From: JBAXEO01 sp964541375
Lineage (GTDB): Bacteria; Actinomycetota; Coriobacteriia; Anaerosomatales; JAAXUF01
Direction: 5' to 3'
Assembly: GCA_964541375.1 (NCBI GenBank)
Contig: CAZIPT010000026.1
Coordinates: forward strand, 1-28,319
DNA length: 28,319 nucleotides
The position numbers and the translations under genes were made by a program. The notes beneath the pieces are model-generated. The model was given only the letters and a program-made list of their open reading frames with translations. It was not told where the DNA came from and ran no database searches. This document shows, piece by piece, positions 23,258 through 28,319 of the stretch; the stretch's first letter is position 1; each line of letters opens with the position of its first letter.

Positions 23258-24406
23258 CTAATAGCCGGAGACGCCTTGGCGTCTCGTCCATACGGACAGA
23301 AGCATACCCACAGCCGCCATGTTGGTGACCATGAACGACGAGCCGAAGCTCATGAACGGGAGCGGAATACCCGTGATGGGCATCAGCCCGATCGTCATGC
23401 CCATGTTCTCAAGAATCTGGAACGTCCACATAGCGATGATTCCCGCCACGATGAGCGAACCGAACAGGTCACGAGACGATGCGGCTATCTCAAGGGAAAC
23501 TATGAGGAGCGCCAAGTACAGTCCGAGCAGAATGGTCGCCCCGAGAAAGCCTGCCTCCTCGGCGGTCACCGAAAAGATGAAGTCAGTGTGCGGCTCGGGC
23601 AGGAACCTCAGGTTGCTCTGCGTTCCTGAACCGAGGCCCTTGCCCGTGAGCTCACCGGACCCGATCGCGATCTTGGACTGCTCGAGGTTGTAACCGGCAC
23701 CCTTGGGGTCACGAGAGGGATCGACGAACACCAGGAGCCTGTCGAGCTGATAGTTCTTGATGAGAACGTCGCGATTCATCGCCTTGTCCAAGACGGTATT
23801 CAGCGACAGCATGCTGCCGACAATGACGACTCCGGCGATTCCCAAGACCAGAAACCACCGGGGCTTGAGCCCACCGATGAGCAGCATTCCCGCAGTGATT
23901 GCGATGAACACCATCCCGGTCCCCAGGTCCGGCTGGAGCATGATGAGTCCCAGCGGAACCAACAGGATCGCGAGCACCTTGGCCAGGTCTGCGGGCCGCT
24001 CTATCTTGCCCTTGTAGGTTGAGATGATCGCCGCCATCACCACGATGGTCAGGAGTTTCGCCGGCTCCGACGGCTGGAAGAGGCGGATCCCCGCGACAGA
24101 TAGCCAGGAGGTGGCCCCTTTCGCGGTGGTGCCGAGGCCCGGAATCCGCGGAGAGAGAATCAGGAGTGCGTCTGCGAGCAGGAGCGGGCCGATCCACCCC
24201 TGCAGCTTTCGATAGTCGATTGCCCACGCCACGATCAGAGGAACCATACCGATCGCAAGGCCTAGAAGATGTCGCTTGAAGAGCCCCGACCCGCCGACCA
24301 TGCCTGAGGTCGCGGACTGGACCATGAGGCTGCCGTACACCGAAAGCGCTATGACGATGGCCACGAGCGGCCAGTTGACGAACCAGAGTCGTCTTCTCTC
24401 GTTCAC
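23258..24406 (-). CDS. rodA: SEDS peptidoglycan polymerase RodA
   Basis: RodA polymerises lipid II into glycan strands during rod elongation, with PBP2 as its transpeptidase partner. The 382-residue product has about ten membrane helices. SEDS signatures are present: GIRLFQPSEPAKL near residue 110, MLQPDLGTGMVF near 155, a long extracellular loop (GSGELTGKGLGSGTQSNLRFLPEPHTDFIFSV in two parts around residue 255), and a C-terminal NMGMTIGLMPITGIPLPFMSFG stretch. It has the RodA-type PEPHTDFIF, which supports RodA over FtsW. GTG 24406 lies 4 nt after the mrdA stop with AAGG upstream, so the two partners are likely made in step. No min genes lie between them. Confidence 0.96.
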   Translation of the reverse strand: MNERRRLWFVNWPLVAIVIALSVYGSLMVQSATSGMVGGSGLFKRHLLGLAIGMVPLIVAWAIDYRKLQGWIGPLLLADALLILSPRIPGLGTTAKGATSWLSVAGIRLFQPSEPAKLLTIVVMAAIISTYKGKIERPADLAKVLAILLVPLGLIMLQPDLGTGMVFIAITAGMLLIGGLKPRWFLVLGIAGVVIVGSMLSLNTVLDKAMNRDVLIKNYQLDRLLVFVDPSRDPKGAGYNLEQSKIAIGSGELTGKGLGSGTQSNLRFLPEPHTDFIFSVTAEEAGFLGATILLGLYLALLIVSLEIAASSRDLFGSLIVAGIIAMWTFQILENMGMTIGLMPITGIPLPFMSFGSSFMVTNMAAVGMLLSVWTRRQGVSGY

Positions 24407-24410
24407 CCGG

Positions 24411-26264
24411 CTACCTTGATGCGTCCGTGGCGGTGACGTGCTCGATCTTCTGACCCAGACACGCGGCCAGGATCTGTCTCGCCGCAGGTCCGGCGACGGA
24501 ACCTCCGTGGCCCCCCTCTTCGACCACGACGACCACCGCGTAGCGCGGCTTCTCGGCAGGGGCGAATCCGACGAAGAGCGCCATGTCGTCCTTGCCCGCG
24601 ACCTGCGCGGTTCCGGTCTTGCCGGCGACGGTCACCGGGAAGTCCACGAAGGCGCCCTTGCCGGTGCCTACTTCAGTGACGCTTACCAGCGCGGTCTTCA
24701 TGGTCGACAAGTTGCGAGACGACGTCTTGCTGTCGAAGGCCACCTCGGGTCGCGCGGTGAGGACCGGGGCACCCTGAACGTCGAGGACCTGCTTGATGAC
24801 GTGCGGCTTCATGACCTTGCCGCCGTTTGCGATTCCCGAGTAGGCGTCCAGGAGTTGCAGCGGCGTCACGAGCAGGTCGCCCTGGCCGATGGCGAGGTTG
24901 ACTGTGTCGCCCGGCAGCCACTGCTGGAACTCGGGGTAGTTCTCGTTGTACTTGGCCTTCCACGCAGCGTCCGGAATGCGGCCTGAGACCTCGCCCGGCA
25001 GGTCGATGCCGCTGTCGGCGCCAAATCCGAACCTTCTGGCGAACTTCTGGAGCTTCTCGCCCTTGTCCTTGTAGAAGCGGTATCCGATCTCGTAGAACAC
25101 CGTGTCACACGAGTCCTTGATGCCTTCCATGAAGGTCTCGGAGCCGTGCCCGGCGTGGTCCCAGCACCACTTCTGCCACTGCTCCCCCATGCCCACCCAC
25201 TTGCCCTTGCACTCGTAGGTCGTGCCGGAACTGGTGAATCCGGCCTCCAGCCCGGCGAGTCCGGTCATCGCCTTGAAGGTCGAGGCGGCAGGGTACTGAG
25301 CCATGATCGCCCGGTTGGTGAGCGGGAACTCAGAGTCCTTGCTGTTGAGCGTCTTCCAGTTCTTCTGCGAGATGCCGCCCAGAAACAGCTCCGGATCGTA
25401 AGTGGGCAGGCTCGCCATAGATATGATCTCGCCGGTCTTGATGTCGATCGCGATCGCAGCACCCGCTCTGGCCTTGGGGAACTTGGCCTTGTGCGCATCC
25501 TCCATCGCCTGTGCAAGCGCCTTCTCGGTCACCGCCTGAACGGTGCTGTCGATCGTGAGCACCACGTCGCGCCCGGCAACCGGATCGCTGTCCGAGACGA
25601 CCCGACGGGCTCGGCCGCGCGCGTCGACCTCGATAAGCTGGCGGCCGCGGTCGCCCTGAAGCACCTGCTCGAAGGACTTCTCGGCACCGGCCTTTCCGAC
25701 GATATCGCCGTACACGTAGGGCGAGTCCGTCACTTCGAGTTCCGAGAGCGAGACCTCCCCGGCGTAGCCGAGGACATGCGCGGCAAGGGCGCCCTGCGGG
25801 TACCTTCGAACGGCTTGCGTGCGCACTTCGACTCCCGGGAACTCCGCCTCGTGTTCCGAGATGTAGGACACCGCAGCCATGGGCACATCGATGGCGATAG
25901 TCCGCGACGCCAAGGGCGCCTGCTTGACACTGGAGGCACGCTCCTTGATGTCGGCAACCGGCATGTTGAGTACCGTGGAGAGCCTCGCGAGGAGCTTAGG
26001 ATCGCTCTTGGCGGACGGCGCGACGACAACAGCCATTGTGGGTCGATTGGTCACCAGCTCGCGGCCCGTGCGGTCCAGGATTCGGCCCCGGGGTGCTTCT
26101 GTCGTGACTTCGCGAACCCGGTTGTCCCGCGCCTGCTGAGCGTAGGCCTCACCATTGAGAACCTGTAGGGTCCAGAGCCGCGCAAGAAGGAGCCCGAGGA
26201 CTGCGAGCACAACAAAGCCGAGAACCGCGAAACGGGGTTTGAGCTGTTGTCGGAAGTCAGGCAA
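24411..26264 (-). CDS. mrdA: Penicillin-binding protein 2 (elongasome transpeptidase)
   Basis: PBP2 cross-links new peptidoglycan made by RodA. The 617-residue product has a membrane anchor at about 12-32, a pedestal/dimer domain with PRGRILDRTGRELVTN near 58-73, and the transpeptidase domain with S328-T-F-K331, S385-C-D and K549-T-G-T. Between the first two lie C352, C367, H373 and C386, spaced like the zinc site of PBP2 from Gram-negatives (see findings). The start is TTG 26264, with GAAAG about 8 nt upstream. No ATG or GTG in frame lies nearby, and an ATG 17 nt further upstream is out of frame. mreD ends 57 nt upstream and rodA follows by 4 nt. Confidence 0.95.
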   Translation of the reverse strand: MPDFRQQLKPRFAVLGFVVLAVLGLLLARLWTLQVLNGEAYAQQARDNRVREVTTEAPRGRILDRTGRELVTNRPTMAVVVAPSAKSDPKLLARLSTVLNMPVADIKERASSVKQAPLASRTIAIDVPMAAVSYISEHEAEFPGVEVRTQAVRRYPQGALAAHVLGYAGEVSLSELEVTDSPYVYGDIVGKAGAEKSFEQVLQGDRGRQLIEVDARGRARRVVSDSDPVAGRDVVLTIDSTVQAVTEKALAQAMEDAHKAKFPKARAGAAIAIDIKTGEIISMASLPTYDPELFLGGISQKNWKTLNSKDSEFPLTNRAIMAQYPAASTFKAMTGLAGLEAGFTSSGTTYECKGKWVGMGEQWQKWCWDHAGHGSETFMEGIKDSCDTVFYEIGYRFYKDKGEKLQKFARRFGFGADSGIDLPGEVSGRIPDAAWKAKYNENYPEFQQWLPGDTVNLAIGQGDLLVTPLQLLDAYSGIANGGKVMKPHVIKQVLDVQGAPVLTARPEVAFDSKTSSRNLSTMKTALVSVTEVGTGKGAFVDFPVTVAGKTGTAQVAGKDDMALFVGFAPAEKPRYAVVVVVEEGGHGGSVAGPAARQILAACLGQKIEHVTATDASR

Positions 26265-26321
26265 TCGGGCTGCTTTCTCATTCAGGCGGGACTGAGCACA
26301 CGGCTCATCGGCCGGGGCTCA

Positions 26322-26834
26322 TTATCCCAGACGCTGAAACGTGGTTATGGGCCGTTCTTGGCGCAAGAAGCGCGCCAACCACGGGAAGATCAGGAGCGCG
26401 AGCAGCGTGTTGTAGATGGCACCAGGGAGCATCTTGGTCAGGAACGTCGACCAGAAGGGACCGCCGGACCCAAGAAGTATGAGGATGAGCCCGTAGGCCA
26501 CCTCGGCCGAGAGCGTCGCGATGGCGAGAACCGTCAGTGGAAGCAGCCAGCCCTCCGCGAACATGTTCTCGTGCATGAGCCCGGTCAGGTAGCCGGTCAG
26601 CGTCAAGACGAGCAGCATCGGGCCGACGGGGCCGCTCCCCAGAAGGTCGAAGATGAGCCCCGCCGAGAACCCGACGACCGCGCCCGGTCCCGGCCCCTCG
26701 ACGAGTGCGATGGTGACGACGACCAGCAGGAGGAAGTTCGGCACCACCTGGCCGATGGAGAGATACGGCGCCAAGGCAGCCTGAAGAACGGCCGCGGCGA
26801 ACAAGGCGGCAATCGTGGGAATGGCGCGTCTCAC
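26322..26834 (-). CDS. mreD: Rod shape-determining protein MreD
   Basis: MreD is a small membrane protein of the elongasome that works with MreC. The 170-residue product is almost wholly hydrophobic, with five or six predicted helices. It has the typical PNFLLLVVVTIALVEGPGPGAVVGFSAGLIFDLL stretch around residues 32-65 and ends in FPWLARFLRQERP. Its GTG start shares one base with the mreC stop (TAGTG), implying coupled translation. The product is weakly conserved by nature, and position between mreC and mrdA supports the call strongly. Confidence 0.93.
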   Translation of the reverse strand: MRRAIPTIAALFAAAVLQAALAPYLSIGQVVPNFLLLVVVTIALVEGPGPGAVVGFSAGLIFDLLGSGPVGPMLLVLTLTGYLTGLMHENMFAEGWLLPLTVLAIATLSAEVAYGLILILLGSGGPFWSTFLTKMLPGAIYNTLLALLIFPWLARFLRQERPITTFQRLG

Positions 26835-27691
26835 TACTCACCACCACCTATCTGAGTCGCCGGCGCGGCGCCGGTCAGCACCACGACCTCCTCGAGTCCC
26901 AGGAGATTGGCGGCGGGCGCCACGCGAATATCCTGGTACAGACTCGCGGGCGTCTGGGAAGCTCCGGTCACTTCTCCAACCAGCAGCCCCTTGGGATAGA
27001 CCCCGCCCATGCCGGAAGTGATGATGACATCTCCGGCCTTCACGGTTGTCTCTCGGCTAACGAAAGCAAGGGACACGTCGCCCTCGATCGAGCCCTTGAC
27101 GACACCCTCTGCCCGGTTGGATTGGACCATGCCCGCCAACCCTGACCGCGCGTCGGTTATCAGCCGAACGCGGGCGCTGTGCTTCGTCACCGAGATGGTC
27201 TGTCCCAAGAGCCCCTTCGCCGCCAGCACGGGCATCTCGATCTTGACACCGTCCGCGCTCCCGCGGTCGATCGTGATGACTCGCTCCCACGAGTTCGTCG
27301 GTCGCCCGATGACGCGAGCACCCACGGCCTCGAGCTTGGCCGTCTGCACGAAACCGAAGAGGGCACGAAGCCGCTCGTTCTCTTGACGGGCTTCTTCGAG
27401 ACCCGCCACACGATTCCGCAGCTCGGTGTTCTGCTGCTTGAGAGCTGCGAGCTGGCTTCTCGAAACGCCAAGGTCGCTCGCCCAGGCGAAGACCCCGCGA
27501 ATCGGCCGCGTCACGAATTCGCCGCTGGCCTGGAGTGGTGCGGCGGCGGTCTGCACACCGGTTCGAAGCTTGTGTACGGGCCCGCGTACGCCCTCGCGAT
27601 ACCACACGGTGGTCACGACGAGCGAAACGACGACCAGCGCGATCACGAGTCCGAGGGCGCTTGATGACTTCTCAGGCTGCGGAAGTTTCAT
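26834..27691 (-). CDS. mreC: Rod shape-determining protein MreC
   Basis: MreC activates PBP2 and links the cytoplasmic MreB filament to the outer synthesis complex. The 285-residue product has a membrane helix at about 12-30 and a coiled coil at about 75-112 (SQLAALKQQNTELRNRVAGLEEARQENERLRALFGF in two parts). A double beta-barrel region follows with VIGRPTNSWERVITIDRGSADGV, NRAEGVVKGS, and GDVIITSGMGGVYPKGLLVGEV near the end. These are MreC signatures. The ATG at 27691 has no clear ribosome site; mreB ends 18 nt upstream. Confidence 0.95.
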   Translation of the reverse strand: MKLPQPEKSSSALGLVIALVVVSLVVTTVWYREGVRGPVHKLRTGVQTAAAPLQASGEFVTRPIRGVFAWASDLGVSRSQLAALKQQNTELRNRVAGLEEARQENERLRALFGFVQTAKLEAVGARVIGRPTNSWERVITIDRGSADGVKIEMPVLAAKGLLGQTISVTKHSARVRLITDARSGLAGMVQSNRAEGVVKGSIEGDVSLAFVSRETTVKAGDVIITSGMGGVYPKGLLVGEVTGASQTPASLYQDIRVAPAANLLGLEEVVVLTGAAPATQIGGGE

Positions 27692-27709
27692 CGCGGGTTG
27701 CGGGAGGGC

Positions 27710-28319
27710 CTAGCGCCCGCCCTGCAGCACCTTCTTGAGCGCGTCAATTTCCTCCAGCGCCTGCGCCGAGCCGTCGCACACATTGGTCAGCGCGCTGTCA
27801 GACACATGGACCGGCATACCGGTCTCATGGCGAAGCCGCTCGTCGAGTCCCTTGAGAAGAGCGCCTCCGCCCGTTAGGACGATGCCGTATTCCATGAGAT
27901 CGCTCGCGAGTTCGGGGGGTGTCTGCTCAAGAGTGCCCTTCACAGCCGCAACGATTGCCGCGGTGGGCTCTTCGATCGCGTCGCGAATCTCCTCGGACTC
28001 CATGGTGATGGTTCTCGGGAGGCCGGTCAGCAGGTCACGCCCTCGTACCTCGACGTCGACCTCTTCCATGAGCGGCCAGGCGCTGCCGATCTCGAACTTG
28101 ATCTCCTCGGCGGTGCGCTCGCCGATCAGCACGTTATAGACACGCTTGACGTAAGCGATGATCGCGTCGTCGAACTCGTCGCCGGCGATTCTGATCGACT
28201 GCGCGACCACGATCCCGCCAAGCGAGATCACGGCGACCTCAGTGGTGCCGCCGCCGATGTCGACGACCATCGACCCGGTCGGTTCCTGAATCGGCAGACC
28301 GGCGCCGATTGCGGCCGCC
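27710..28319 (-). CDS. mreB: Rod shape-determining protein MreB (C-terminal part, cut by window edge)
   Basis: MreB is the actin-like filament that guides rod elongation on the inner membrane face. The window holds the last 202 residues; the gene continues past 28319. Visible are AAAIGAGLPIQEPTGSMVVDIGGGTTEVAV (phosphate 2 motif region, in two parts), GDEFDDAIIAYVKRVYNVLIGERTAEEIK, and the adenosine motif GIVLTGGGALLKGLDERL. The protein ends EEIDALKKVLQGGR. It heads the mre operon, so its promoter is outside the window. Confidence 0.96.
   Translation of the reverse strand, partial: AAAIGAGLPIQEPTGSMVVDIGGGTTEVAVISLGGIVVAQSIRIAGDEFDDAIIAYVKRVYNVLIGERTAEEIKFEIGSAWPLMEEVDVEVRGRDLLTGLPRTITMESEEIRDAIEEPTAAIVAAVKGTLEQTPPELASDLMEYGIVLTGGGALLKGLDERLRHETGMPVHVSDSALTNVCDGSAQALEEIDALKKVLQGGR

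Noticed and set aside
26051..26281. ATG 26281 as the start of mrdA
   Set aside because: It is in another frame and ends after 76 residues; the PBP2 frame begins at TTG 26264.
1..28319. Frequent GCCGAGA/TCTCGGC heptamers on both strands
   Set aside because: They fall mostly in coding DNA in frame with Ala-Glu codons and look like codon bias, not a repeat family.
1..28319. CRISPR arrays, insertion sequences, prophage, integrases or toxin-antitoxin pairs
   Set aside because: No direct repeat arrays, transposase motifs or foreign-looking composition were seen; every stretch over 100 nt without a gene was inspected.

Overview
The window is a compact, high-GC block of chromosomal housekeeping genes. 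Apart from rpsT at the left edge, every gene I can support is on the minus strand. GTG starts are common and many neighbours overlap by 4 nt (GTGA or ATGA). The gene order (mreBCD-mrdA-rodA ... TIGR03960-TIGR03936-rng-rplU-rpmA-obg-proBA-nadD-yqeK-LCP-rsfS ... leuS-comEA-comEC-holA-rpsT) is shared in outline by many Clostridia-like Firmicutes and by Coriobacteriia. I favour a high-GC actinobacterial lineage such as Coriobacteriia. L27 starts directly at MAHKKG with no cleavable N-terminal extension, no Prp protease gene lies between rplU and rpmA, and no minCDE genes lie in the mre/rodA cluster. This assignment is inference.

Reading in the direction of minus-strand transcription, 28319 to 18154 is an elongasome operon. 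It holds mreB (cut by the window edge), mreC, mreD, mrdA (PBP2) and rodA, then a DUF697 protein, a B12-binding/radical SAM protein (TIGR03960), its partner (TIGR03936/DUF2344) and RNase G. Next comes an insulated rplU-rpmA pair with its own promoter (18077-18105) and a perfect 15-bp GC hairpin behind it (17297-17332). Then obgE, proB, proA, nadD, yqeK, a degenerate LCP/LytR_C protein, rsfS and an EamA transporter form a tightly coupled run that ends at 9702.

A tRNA-Ala(GGC) gene follows with a near-consensus promoter lying over the EamA stop codon. A ZIP metal transporter and a PAS/HD-GYP cyclic-di-GMP phosphodiesterase come after it. The last stretch holds leuS (interrupted by a 10-N assembly gap), comEA, comEC and holA. 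holA meets rpsT tail to tail over a shared CTAG.

Functionally the window joins cell-wall elongation, ribosome biogenesis (L21, L27, Obg, RsfS, S20, RNase G), proline and NAD synthesis, leucyl-tRNA charging, DNA uptake and replication-clamp loading. There are no CRISPR arrays, insertion sequences, phage genes or riboswitches that I can support. The points most worth checking are: a Cys-Cys-His-Cys version of the PBP2 zinc site; the DUF697/TIGR03960/TIGR03936 module inside the cell-shape operon; a catalytically bare LCP domain; an rpsT terminator written inside holA; and a comEC frame that stays open 392 nt into holA.
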